NCBI GenBank assembly: GCA_008360975.2
Contig: VLJF02000046.1
Span: 3,534,001-3,598,000, forward strand
Origin: Lichenostomus cassidix
Taxonomy: Eukaryota; Chordata; Aves; Passeriformes; Meliphagidae
Reading direction: 5' to 3'
DNA: 64,000 bases
The notes beneath the pieces are model-generated. The model was not told the DNA's origin. It saw only the letters and a program-made list of their open reading frames with translations, and did not search any database. This document shows positions 34,961 to 46,712 of the stretch, one piece after another (positions within the stretch are counted from its first letter, which is position 1; every line of letters begins with the position of its first letter). The position numbers were made by a program, and so were the translations under genes.

Positions 34961-37200
34961 CCCAGGTCAGTGCTCAGAACTCAGCACAGCCCTGTTAAGA
35001 TCCTTGGGGCAGTTCAGAAGGGAGGCAGCTGGGATTTCTCTCCACAGACCCCAACTCCAATGGTCTCTCTGTGCAGTCCATGGCTGCCCTGAGCATTTTC
35101 CCTGGTGCTTCCCTACCCTGGATGTTTCTGCCCATCAGGCTGTGGCTGAGGGTGTTGAGCATGATGGAGGAAAGGGCTGTGTCAAACTGTCTAACGAGTG
35201 CTGTGCTGGGCAAGGCTGAGGATGCTGCAGGAAACAGAGGCACTGGTGAGGTGAGAGGAGCAGGGGGAGAGACCTTGTGCCTGGCCAGGCTGGGCAGGAG
35301 CTGCCCCAGGATGGCAGCTCTGAAGCACACACAGGATGCTCTTGTGAACACGAGAGAAGAAGACTTAATCTAAAAAGCAGGTTTGGAAAGCAAAGAGCAG
35401 GAGTGTCATGGTGTCACTGCAGGAAGGTTCCAGCACTGGGAATGAGCACAGAAGAACTGGTGTAGTGTGTTTGAGCTACCAAAAGTGTCAGAAGTGTCAG
35501 AACAAGAAGGAAATGGTGACGGTAGATGACAGAACTCCCCTGAGCCTTGGGGCAGTGTTTGCTGCAGACAACCCTTCCAGCCCATGAGTCCTGCAGAGAG
35601 CAGGGCTGGCACAGCCCAGTGCTGGGCATGGGATGTGGCGATGAGCAGGAAACACTCTGTAGATGCCAGAGGAGCAGGAAACAGCAGTGACAGTGCTGGG
35701 AGCAGAGGTTGTGCAGTCAGGGGACACTCAGGGGGGTGGAACTGTAGCAGGTTTTCAATATTTCCTCCAGCATCCCCATTATGAGGCTGTTCAAATCACA
35801 GTCACAGGACAGGTCATGGGAGAGAGGAAGATATTTTTTCTGAAAGTTGGGGACATTCCCCATTCCCATTAAAAGAAATACCACTGATGATGTCTGATTG
35901 TTCTACTGCCCTTTTTTCCATGGGAATTTTGTGTCTACATGTCCCCTGTCTCCTGCTTAGACACCAATGCTATAAGTGAGAGCATTTATTTCTCAGGTGC
36001 TTAGAGGAGTTGTGAAGCTCAGAGGGGTGAAACATGGAGGTTTGTGTGCCTGGGACTCCCTCCATACCCCTGAGATGTGCTCTGTGCTTGCTGAAAGCTG
36101 CCACTGCCAGAGGCTGGCAGGTCCCTCAGCCCTGCGGGTGTCACCCTGCCCTGCTCCTGCCTGAGGTGCCCCAGGGCCTGAGGGATGGGCATGGGGAGCT
36201 CTGTGCACAGGAGCTCATCCCAGCCCTGCATCCAGGGCTTTGCAAAGGAACATTGCTCTGAACATGAGGAACATTGGGACAGTGTCTGTCTCACAGGCCT
36301 TCACAGAACTGCCAGGGACAACTGGCGGTGTTTGTGCTCACTGGGCTTCTCTCACACAAGCACAGGATGTTCATGGTTACATCTTATTTATAAAATACAA
36401 ACATGGACTGCTGAGGCACGACCAAGCTCTCCAAACTGGGAGGAGGGACCTATGCTAGGAGTGGTGGCTGTTTTTGGCTGTGTTCACCTTCCCTTCGGCC
36501 TCCTGCACACACAGCCCCAGAGAGGCCCTGCTCTCTTGGTCTTTCACATCTTTCCCAGCAGGGAAAAGACATGAAGGGCAAGGAAACTGCTGCTGGACCC
36601 ATCCTGTACACTCACACAGTTAAACTGTCCCTGGTGTTGTCATTTGTGGGGCACTTCCTTTGGCACATCCTTGGGAGAAGACCTAAGGCTTCATGCACTG
36701 CCCCAGGAGATCCCTGGGATCATGGAGTTGGTGTAGGGGAGGCCAGCTCTGATTCAGAAGCTCCCAGTGCCTGTCCTGTATGACCACAGGGCTTCCACCC
36801 CACAGGGCTGTGTGATCACACTCGGAGTGCTCAGGCCTTACACCAGCACAGGGGCTCAGTGTGAGAGTGTGGAAATGGTAAAAGACCAGCTCTGGAAAGA
36901 ACAAACACTGGTGCTCCTTGGCAGTGGTGATGTGCTGGACACTTTTCCCCTTCATTTTTAAGGTCTCAGAACCTTGCAATAGAAGCTTTTTTATTTTGTT
37001 TAAATACATGAAGAGAACAGTCTGTGGGTCTCATCAAGTTAGATAGATGTAAAATTAGAAATTTAACAAAAAAACAACCACACAGATATAGTAAAAAAAA
37101 CAGTGTGTAAAATATTATACAAAGTTGAGGAAAGAAAACAAAACCAACAGCCAAAACAGTAGAATAAAAAAAGACAGTTTTGGCATGTAATGACTTACAT
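34961..37200. other. No recognisable gene downstream of olfactory receptor 2
   Basis: About 2.2 kb of unassigned sequence, AT-rich from 36960 onwards. Short frames on both strands show no family resemblance. On the minus strand this is the 3' flank of the receptor gene. Confidence 0.4.
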
Positions 37201-37208
37201 TCTGAATG

Positions 37209-38165
37209 CTATTCAGATGAAAACAGGCAGATTCCTGCTTCTGAAGAGCATCCAGTTATTGTTTTTCTCAGAGCATCCTTCAGCTCCTCGTTCCTCAGGC
37301 TGTAGATCAGGGGGTTCAGGGTTGGAGGCGCCACTGAATACAGAACTGAGAGTGACAGATCCAGGGATGGGGAGGAGATGGAGGAGGGCTTCAGGTGGGC
37401 AAATATGCCAGTGCTGATAAACAGGGAGACCACAGCAAGGTGAGGGAGGCATGTGGAAAAGGCTTTGTGCTGTCCCTGCTCAGAGGGGATCCTCAGCACA
37501 GCCCTGAAGATCTGCACATAGGAGAAAACAATGAAGACAAAACAGCCAAATATCAAACAGGCACTAACCACAATGAGCCCAAGTTCTCTGATGTAGGCGT
37601 GTGAGCAGGAGAGCTTGAGGATCTGTGGGATTTCACAGAAGAACTGGCCCAGGGCATTGCCATGGCACAAGGGCAGGGAAAACGTATTGACTGTGTGCAG
37701 CAGAGCATTGAGAAAGCCAGTGGCCCAGGCAGCTGCTGCCATGTGGGCACAAGCTCTGCTGCCCAGGAGGGTCCCATAGTGCAGGGGTTTGCAGATGGAC
37801 ACATAGCGGTCGTAGCACATGATGGTGAGAAGGGAAACCTCTGCTAAAAAGAAAAAGACAAACAGAAAGAGCTGTGCAGCACATCCTGCATAGGAGATAT
37901 CCCTGGTGCCCCAGAGGGAATTGTGCATGGCTTTGGGGACAGTGGTGCAGATGAATCCCAGATCGGTGAGGGCCAGGTTGAGCAGGAAGAAGAACATGGG
38001 GGTGTGCAGGCGGTGGTTCCAGGCTACGGCGCTGATGATGAGGCTGTTGGCCAGGAGGGCAGCCAGGGAGATGCCCAGGAAGAGGCAGAAGTGCAGGAGC
38101 TGCAGCTGCCGTGTGTCTGCGAATGGCAGGAGGAGGAAGTGGCTGATGGAGCTGCTGTTGGACAT
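37209..38165 (-). CDS. Olfactory receptor, family 14-like, intact paralogue
   Basis: A 318-residue single-exon odorant GPCR, 13 residues longer at the C-terminus than its convergent paralogue at 24519-25436. The same landmarks are intact: NSSS near the N-terminus, LHTPMFFFLLNLALTDLG, CYDRYVSICKPLHYG, FFCEIPQ, KAFSTCLPHLAVVSLF and NPLIYSLRN. The first 70 residues are identical to receptor 1. Differences cluster at about residues 101-111 (TM3), 190-206 (loop 2/TM5) and 250-257 (TM6), the helices that line the odorant pocket in this family, and the C-terminal tail differs completely after residue ~297. The region just upstream of the ATG (an acceptor-like 'ttctccatgaacag') is similar for about 60 bases only. 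Role: membrane odorant receptor of olfactory neurons. The ligand is unknown. Confidence 0.95.
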   Translation of the reverse strand: MSNSSSISHFLLLPFADTRQLQLLHFCLFLGISLAALLANSLIISAVAWNHRLHTPMFFFLLNLALTDLGFICTTVPKAMHNSLWGTRDISYAGCAAQLFLFVFFFLAEVSLLTIMCYDRYVSICKPLHYGTLLGSRACAHMAAAAWATGFLNALLHTVNTFSLPLCHGNALGQFFCEIPQILKLSCSHAYIRELGLIVVSACLIFGCFVFIVFSYVQIFRAVLRIPSEQGQHKAFSTCLPHLAVVSLFISTGIFAHLKPSSISSPSLDLSLSVLYSVAPPTLNPLIYSLRNEELKDALRKTITGCSSEAGICLFSSE

Positions 38166-38199
38166 TTTGATCCTCTGGCCATGGGGACCTGTTCATGGA

Positions 38200-40255
38200 G
38201 AAAAGGACAGTGACAAGTCAGGACAGGCTGCTTGGAGCCAAACCCGTGCCATTTCCTGCAGCCTGTCCTTTTGGGACTCATCCACCCTCGTTCCTTCTCT
38301 GGGAAAACCTTCATCCAGGTCCCTGCCTGAGCTCCACTTGTGCTGTCTGAGTGTGCCATGAGCAGCCAGGCTTGTGTGTGGGGCTCTCGAGGAGCCATCC
38401 CTGCCCTGCTGCCCTGGGTTTGTGGCCATGGGGCAGAGGGACAAGGCTGAATATTCAGGATTTGTCAGTGGAACCTCTCCTAAAATAAAAACACTTGATT
38501 GCATTTTCATTCTCAGTTTAGAAGACATGGAATGCAGGGAGGAGATGAAGGAATTGTTTTCAACCCCACCCATGATTCCTCTGCAGAGGAATGATTCTCT
38601 CAGCACAGGTTCTCTGAGGTCACAAATCCCCAGAATTTCTGCTGCACTCAGAGTTTGTCACTGAGAGATGTGAGAGGCAAAGGGATTCCCTGTGGCTCAG
38701 GGTAAGGTGAGGGGCTGGATGGGCTTGTTCCCAACTGCCTTAGGTTTGCACCTTTGGCTGCAGTCAGAGCACAATCACACTCCTGTGTCACCCTGAGAGG
38801 AAACCAGACCCTGCTGAGGGCAGAGGGATCACTGAATGTCTCACCCTCTCCAAAGGTCTCTCAGCAAGGTCTCAGCCCCTCCTTCTGTCAAGGACACTCA
38901 GGGTGCCCTTGGCAAACCCAACAGCATTTCCTCACTTCTGGCATCTCTGCACTTCCCTGTGGGATATTCAGGGAACTCCGAGAGGCTCTGGCAAGGATTT
39001 GCACCCAGGAGGGAAGCTCAGAGCTTGGAAGGACACAGCCAGGAGATCCCCAGGTGTGCTCATGATGGCATCTCAGGGAGGGAGGCTCAGCTCCTTCCCC
39101 TTTCCCATGGACTGCTTTGCCCACAGCCCCACAGGTCACAGGGAAGCTTGGACACCCCATTCCCATGGACACAGCTGCCTGGGAGGAATCCCAAGGGCAG
39201 TGCCTGACTCAGCTGCTGCAAACCCCAGAGCCTCCCTGAGAGCACCAGATAACAATGACAGTATCAGAGGAGTGCAGAAACAAGAGAAGATATTGTGGTG
39301 CTGTGCCTGAGAGGCAGGGCAGGGACAGCCTGGCACTCAGGACAGTGTTCCCTGTCCCCAGCTGTGCACAGCACCTCCCACACACCAACAGTGCCCTCCT
39401 GCCCACAGCACTGCTCTGTTCAGCTCCCTCTCCTTCCCTCATCATCTCCCTGCGCTGCACATGTTCCTCCTGAGAGGAGCCTTGTCCCTGTCAGCACTCA
39501 CAGAGCCCATCCCAACCTCTGTGCACTCGCCCGGCCCTACAGAAACCTGCCTGTCTGCAGGGCCCTGCCTGGGGGAGGCTCTGTGTGCAGGTGGGCAAGG
39601 GCAGCTCAGAAGAGCCTGCTGGGCCCTGCAAAGGTGCTGCTGGTGCTGTCCATGGGCTGAGCAGTGGCTGAAGACCCTTGAGGAGGCTCCCAGCAGGCAG
39701 ACTGACCACCCAAAGTTACAGTTCCGGAGTCTCTGTAAATGTGCAAACACTACCTTGATGATCCTGTTGTGTTTCTTTCATTTCAGAATATTCTGTGATT
39801 ACAACTCCTATTCTGCTTCTCTCACCCCCACCCCCAACCTTCTCACACTCCACCAAGTAGAAAATTCAAAACAGTCTCATTAAAGCCCCTTATCTTTACA
39901 GCAATCCCTGCCTTACCTTCTTTGGGAAGTGTCCTCCAGGCTGATCCGGAGCTGGGAGCAGCCCTGCCCCACACAGCACCTCTCAGCAGCAGCACCTGCC
40001 CTGCTCAGGGTCTCTCCTTCCCCCCACAGCTTCTCCCCCAGCGCTGGCAGCAGCTCCCCAGGCTGGCTGAGAGCTGTCCCTGGCAGGCAGCAGAGTCCCT
40101 GCCCCAGCACAGCCCTGGGCTGCACAACCTGCTCTGCACGACAGCCCTGGGCACTCTGAGAGTCCTCCTGGAAGATCCTAAAAGCTGTGGGATGTGCCAG
40201 CTTCAGGAGATCCCTTCAGGAACTGAAGCTTATCTTCCCCACAGCAGAGAATGAC
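38200..40255. other. No recognisable gene upstream of olfactory receptor 2
   Basis: Mixed GC-rich sequence. Frames up to 151 codons on both strands match nothing recognised. Possible 5' UTR exons of the receptor cannot be identified by eye. Confidence 0.35.
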
Positions 40256-40439
40256 TGTTTCAAACGCTGTGATGATTTCTCCTCCAGTGAGAGCTCAGTG
40301 AGCTCTGCTCCTCTGTGCTGCTAGCCCAGGCTGGGTTGCAGCCCTGTGTGCCTCTGTGCTGTGCCCTGGGTGGCTGCAGGCAGTGCCCCAGCCCTGCTGG
40401 GCTGTGCACAGGAGCTGCTCCTGGCCAGAGCTGTCTCTC

Positions 40440-41610
40440 TGCAGTGCTGCTGCTTGCCAGGAGCTCCTCTGTGCCAGGAGCCCAGCCCAGCTCAGCAGCA
40501 CAGCAACAGCACCAGGAATTTAATGACCCTCTTGGGGCTTTGGTGCTGAGGCCCTGAACATCAGTCCCTGGGAGGGAGTTGCAGAAACCTCTGTAGAATT
40601 CAAAGTCACAATCAATCTCCAAAGTTTCTTGAAGTTTTAATGGATCCCAGTGAGGGACATGACTGAGAAAGTGTCCCCAGGTTCCAGTTAGAGCAGGAAA
40701 TTGGAGGCAGAGATGACAGGGTAGGACAAAGAGAAGCCAATGCTTGGTTCCCTGGATGCAGCAATGTCTGTGCCACCAAGGGCTGTGAGGAGACACCTTG
40801 TCCTGAGGCACTGGGGCTCCTGGCACAGCCCCAGCAAGGCTGGCACTGTCACCCCCTTGTCCTTCCTTTAGCACCCCCCACACCCCCACATCCCAGTGGC
40901 CTCAGGGATCTGCTGGAAGGAGTCCCTGGGGAGCCTTGGTCAGGAATGGCCCTGGGGGCTCCTTCATGCTCCCAGGGACTGCAGGTTTGTCAAAGGACTT
41001 TGGGTTTTGCTTTTGCCTTGGAGTCTCTGAGAGCTTTGTGCAATCATGGCCTCCAATTATCTGCTCTAATGAGTCCCTTGAGATTCTCTGTCAGTAACAA
41101 CACTCAGTGGGGCTCATTAATGCTTCAAGGTACTCAGGGTTTATTAAAGTCCTTCTTTTTGACACTGAGTCTCTGAGAGGTTTGTGCAATCCTGGCCTCC
41201 AATTATCTGCTTTAATTAGTCCCTTGAGAGCTCTTGTTAGTAATGATACTCAGTGGAGCTCATTAATGCCTTGACTACTTAATTTTTTTAAGGTATTTTC
41301 CTTTTTCCTTTTCACATCGAGTATCTGGGAGGTTTTTGTGCAATCATGGCCTCCAGTTCTCTCCTCCAAGGAGTCCATGAGGTGCTTGTGTTGGTGATGG
41401 ACCTCAGTGGGAACCATTAATGCTTGGAGACACTTTGGGTTTTTCTTCTGACTTTGACTCCTGGAAAGGTTTGTGCAATCTCCTCTCAGGTTTGCCCTGA
41501 GGTTCAAGGGCTCAGCACCAAATGCACCACAGGGCTCATTAGGATCAAGCAAGTCCTGACAAACCATGGCTCTGCCTTGATTTCCCTCTGGTCTGGTGCA
41601 GTTCATTAGG
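40440..41610 (-). repeat. ~150-bp satellite, expanded inverted copy
   Basis: Reads 'gcaatc-tggcctcc' at about 41041, 41187 and 41340, with a related unit at 41475 (spacings roughly 146, 152 and 136) and a diverged unit at 40560-40680. It is the reverse-complement counterpart of 17260-17740, with at least one more unit. Confidence 0.75.
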
Positions 41611-42324
41611 AAGGTTTCCTAAAATAGTTATGGAAAAAATATGAACTCCTGTTTTAAAGGGTGTATTTTATTACTCTTCTCTTTAAAGAAGAGGTGATTG
41701 CAGCATTCTGTGATTGATATTGATGCAGGGTCTCTCCTCAGGAGGTCTGGTCTGGTCTGCTCAGAGAAGCTGTGCCTTGAGGTCTGACCCAGTGTGGACA
41801 GCCTTGCTCCACATTCCCCAACCCCATCCTGTCTCTCCTAACTCACCTGGGAGCTTCTTTGCTTGGACAACTGGCTGCACTCAGGCAAAAAGGATTTTCC
41901 CCCCCCTTTTTTTTAAAGCAATCTAAAACTGCTAAGTTTCCCCATTGAAAACAGACACCCTCCTCAAGTGTGTGCCAAGCCCAAGCTGCCACCAAGGAGG
42001 TTCCCCTTCCCCAAGGCAGAATCCTGCAAGGAATGTTTTGGACACACAGGAAGTTCTACAATAAACACAAATCAAGAGCTGGCAGAAGGCACAATTAGAC
42101 CAACTGCTGAAGGACAGAGAAGCTTTGAACTCCGTGCAGCTCAAAGCACCAAGTGGTTGTTGGGAGGTGTGTGAGTGAGCCAAGAGTGAGGGAAGGGAAA
42201 TGCAGAGAGCCCTGGAAGTGCTGCAGTGCAGCCAGGCTGCTGGGAAGGGCACTGCAGCCCTGCCCTGGGCCAGGCTGAGGGTGGATTCTCATCCCAACCT
42301 GCACTGGGCCATTGCAAGGGGCTG

Positions 42325-43060
42325 TTGCCAAGGTCACTTCACTGACCCCACAGCAGCAGCCCATTGCTCAGGGCTGGTGTCACTGCCCAGAGGCACAGGG
42401 GATCCATGGCTGGGGTTTGTGCCATGGCCACCTGCCCTGTGCCGCGCTGGCTGGGCAGGCGCCGCGGAACCAGCAGCAAAGCCCAGTGCCAGGGCCAAAG
42501 GCCAGGTCAGCCTGACAGAAAGGGTCAGTGCTGGGGACTGTTTCCATGGCAACCAGCACTGGGATGTGACACCTGGGTCACCTGGCATGGCAGTTGCCAT
42601 GGAAACCCCTTGGAGGGACTGATGGCAGGGACACTTGCACTGAGACACTGCTGGGCTCGGGTGCCATGGCAACCACCATAGGGCATCATTGGTACAGAGG
42701 TTGCCATGGCAACCACCATAGGGCATCATTGGTACAGAGGTTGCCATGGCAACCACCATAGGGCTACACTGGTACAGGTGTTGCCATGGCAACCACCATA
42801 GCACATCATTGGTACAGAGGTTGCCATGGCAACCACCATAGGGCGTCATTGGTACAGAGGTTGCCATGGCAACCAGCACAAAGCCCTGTTCTACTCTCCA
42901 ATGCCAGGACAACCTGCAGGAGACACTTTGCTGAGGTTGGGTTCATGGGACCTGCTGTGATGGGGATTGTCACTGTCACCTGCACTCAGGGCCAGGCTGG
43001 GCTGTGTTGCCATGGACACAAGCACTGTGCCACAGCTGGCTGCCATGGCAACCATCCCAG
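42325..43060 (-). repeat. Array of RFX X-box-like palindromes (copy 2, expanded)
   Basis: Perfect GTTGCCATGGCAAC at 42700-42713, 42740-42753, 42780-42793, 42820-42833 and 42860-42873, exactly 40 bases apart, plus imperfect copies at about 42325, 42539, 42593, 42661, 43005 and 43042. Copy 1 has three perfect units, this one five. Confidence 0.85.
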
Positions 43061-43159
43061 TGTCCCCTGGCCAGGGTCAGGGCATGGAAAGGAACCCCTG
43101 GAGCCATGGTGATGCTGGATGGCCATGGGGTGCTGGTTTGGGTGGGGCAGCGGGAATTT

Positions 43160-43490
43160 CCTTCCCAGGGCTCTCTCTGGGGCTGTTTGGGGCTGTGCTG
43201 AGCACAGGGTTGATCACACAGAGATGGTTTTGTTCTTGCTGAGCTTGCACAGGGCCAAGGCCTTTCCTGCCCCTTGTTCAGCCATGCTGGGAAGGGGCTG
43301 GGGGTCCATGGGGGTTGGGAGGAGACACAGGCAGGACAGGTGACCCCAGCTGACCCCAGGGATATCCCAGACCATAGGACATCACACTCAGTGTATAAAG
43401 TGGGGGAACAAGGAGGAAGGGGGAGCATTTGGAGTGATGGTTTTTGTCTTCCCAGGTAACACTGAGGCAGGAAGGGCCCTGTTTTGATGG
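43160..43490 (-). mobile_element. LTR-like fragment, inverted copy
   Basis: Reverse-complement counterpart of 15905-16235. It additionally keeps a 'gtgtgatgtcctatgg' stretch that the first copy lacks. Confidence 0.5.
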
Positions 43491-43529
43491 TGGGCAAGGT
43501 CAGGACCAAAGACACAGACACCAACTGAA

Positions 43530-45124
43530 GGAATTGTGTAATTTATATAAATGCAAAACTGCAGAGAATGACAAAAGGATAAGTTCAGCAATGTACAAAA
43601 TCATTAGCAAAGAATCACAACAGAAGCTCAGCAATGCACCCAATCAGCACTACCAAAGATTGCCTATAGTGATGAAGAAAGATCCATCACCAGTTACCCT
43701 CAGACTTTACCATCACCCAGATCCCCTCATCAGCTGGGGAAGCTGTCACAGCCAAGGACTGCAGAGCCACTCCCAACAACTGGCAATTCCTGCAGGTGCA
43801 TCCACCCACAGGTGAGGCTTCCAGCCTGGCTGGGAGAGGGCCCAGCTGTGACAGTGCTGAATAAACACACTGACAGCTCTGCTAGTGCAGGAACATCTGG
43901 TTTCATCCTCCTCTTGGCTTCTCCCAAAGCCTGGCCAGGGCTCAAGGAGGAACCAATGGAGTTGACTTTGATCTACACCCCCAAACAAGGCCAGATGGGC
44001 CTTGTCTGGTTTCTAAATACAGAATGGTAAATCCATGTTTCACCAATGAACAGCTACAAAGATCATTTTGCTAATAATAGTTTGTTAATTAGCAGATACA
44101 GACATAACATTTGGTTGGAAGTTTCATCAAGAGGTCAGCTTTGGCTCAGGGCTTGTTGTTCAGGCATTGGTATTTCAATTGGTCCTTTGACCTACAGATG
44201 AACTACAATCTTCATAACAATTCTTTTGGTAATGGAACCTTGGATTTAGGTATTAGGCATAAAGGCATCGCCTCTTGTTCTTTAAATAAGTGCTCTTCAA
44301 GTTCATTGCTCAGAACTATAAAATTTACATTCCTTCTAAAACATGCCTGATTAGTTGCTATTCTCTATGTTATTTATCAAATCTCCCTTTTTTCTTGAGA
44401 CTCTGTCTCTTTTTAGTCAAGTCTCAATTCTCCATTTTCCAGCACAAAGTGTTACAACAACTCTAACATGCAATCATAACACACCAAGTGCACATACAAT
44501 TATTAACCATAGAAATCCTTTCACATTTTGGCCTCTAACTGTAACAGAGTTCAGTTTCTCCTGAAGGGAGATCTTGTTGAATCCTGTAAAACTGATCATT
44601 GTATTCTTTTGTTCCAAGCACAGTTTTCTTTAACTGTCCCTTCACTGACTCCATTACAAGTCAGAGTCCATTGACAGAGTTCTGCCACCCCACAGGATGG
44701 GCCCTGCAAGGGAATCCCATTCCTCCCAACATTGGCTGGGAACATACCCAGCAATTAGTTACATGGAGTATTTTGGCTACTTTGATCTTTACATTTTCAT
44801 AAGAATTTCATGACTAATCCCTTGGTGAAACTCCAGAGGTGTTTCTGGCGAACAAAGATTCTGGTTGATTACCAAGACACAACTTACAGACATAAGTAGT
44901 ACTTTAGTGACAAATTTATTCATTCTTTTTTCTCAGCCTCTATTGGGTTAAGAACAATAATTCCATTGTCCATGTAGCTGGTGCCTTTTTAATTCCAGAA
45001 TAATGCCCCAAGGTCCTTTGCTGTTCAGCTTCACTGCTGTGTCTGTGGGTAACAAGGCTTGGTGGGTCCTTTCCACTTTGGCTGGAGAGCTGCCAGGTCC
45101 CAGTCCTTGAGGTGCTCCAGGCTC
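43530..45124 (-). mobile_element. ERV-1 remnant, inverted copy: integrase end, partial env, LTR
   Basis: On minus: the integrase C-terminal-like fragment (45124-44950), the env N-terminal part (about 44820-44520), a jump across the missing env middle and TM part, the polypurine tract near 44395, and the LTR to about 43530. The env deletion of about 585 bases relative to 14235-14820 distinguishes this copy. It is non-functional. Confidence 0.7.
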
Positions 45125-45144
45125 AGGCACCAGGGTAGTCATTG

Positions 45145-46712
45145 ATTCCACTGTGACACTGAGGAACCTCATGGAATCAAGGTGACCATGTTACACTATG
45201 GAACCTCATGGGACAAAGGATCCATGGTGACACTGAGGATACAAGGAGACCATTGTGACACTGAGGAAGCTCATGGAACCAAAGGTCCATTGTGTCACTG
45301 GGGAGCCCTGTGGAACCAAGGGGACCATTGTGACAGTGTGGTGCTCTATGGAATGAAGGAGCCATTCTGATGCTGCTGGGCCTCATGGAACCAAGGGCAC
45401 AATAGTGACACTGTGAGGCTCCAAGGGACCAAGGCGGCATTGTTATACTGCGGAATCAAGGAGACCATTGTGACACTGCAGGGCATCATGGAACCAAGGG
45501 TCCATTGTGACACAGCAGGTACTCATAAAACCACGGAGGTAATTTTTACACTTTGAGGCCTTGTGGAACCAAAGAGACATTGTGACACTGTGGGGCTCAA
45601 TGGAACCAATGGTCTATTGTGACACTGCAGGGGCTTGTGGAATCATGGAGACTATTGTGACACTGCAGGCTTCACTGAACCAAGGAGTCCATTGTGACAC
45701 TACTAGACCTCATGGAAGCAAGGAACCATTGTGACACTATGGGGCCATGTTGGGCCAAGGGACAGTTGCGGCACTGTGTGACACCATGGAAACCAAGGAG
45801 ACCACTGTGACACTCTGGGGCCTCATAGAACCAATGGGGCCATTTTGACACTGCACAGCCTCATGGAACCAAGGAGAGCATTGTGACACAGCAGAGCCTC
45901 ATGGAACCAAGGAGAGCATTGTGACACTGCACAGCTTCACAGAATCAAGGAACCACTGTGTCACTGTTGAGGCAATTGGGACCAAGTGTTCCACTGTGGC
46001 ACTGTTGTGTCCCATGGAACCAAGGAGCCATTGTGACAGTGTAGGGTGTCATGGAACTAAGGGGCCACTGTGACACGGTGGGGGTTGATGGAAACAAGGA
46101 ATCCATTGTGACTTGTAGGGACCCCATGGAACCAATGATCCACTGGGATAATGTGGAGCCAAGCAGTCCATTGTAATGCTGTAGAGCCTCATGGAATCAA
46201 GGAAATCATTGTGACACTACGGAGCCCCATGGAGCCAAAATGCCATTGTGACACTCCTGGAACAATGGAATCCACTGTGACACTGTGGGGCCTTCTGGAA
46301 TGAAGGAGACCATTGTGACACTGCAGAGTGCCATGGAACCAATAGAATCAATTGTGACACTTCAAGGCCTTGTGGAAGCAAGGGGATCATTGTGACACTG
46401 TGAGGCCTTGTATAGCCAAGGGCCAGTGTGGCACTGCAGGGCTTCATGGAACCAAGGGGCCATGGTGACACTGTGGAACCAAGGAGATCATTGGGACACT
46501 GTGGGGCCTGACTGAACTGAGGAGAATATTGTGACACAGCAAGACCTTTTGGAAACAAGGATCCATTGTGACAGCTGGGGTCTCATGTCACCAGGAGTCC
46601 AGCTGTGACACTGTGAAGCCAAGGAGGTCATTGTGACACTACAGGCCCCATGGAACCAAGGTGACCATTGTGACGCTAGGGGCATCATGGAATCAAGGGG
46701 CCATTGTGACAC
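45145..46712 (-). repeat. 38-39 bp minisatellite array A
   Basis: About 40 degenerate units in reverse orientation. Unit order matches array B from 50835 on, so A and B are copies of one array, not independent expansions. Confidence 0.9.

Larger units (their letters stand above)
40740..45124 (-). repeat. Inverted repeat 1, right arm
   Basis: Reverse complement of 13590-18110 in the same order. The two arms are symmetric about ~29.4 kb and enclose 22.6 kb that carries both olfactory receptor genes. The right edge at 45124 changes abruptly into minisatellite. Confidence 0.85.
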
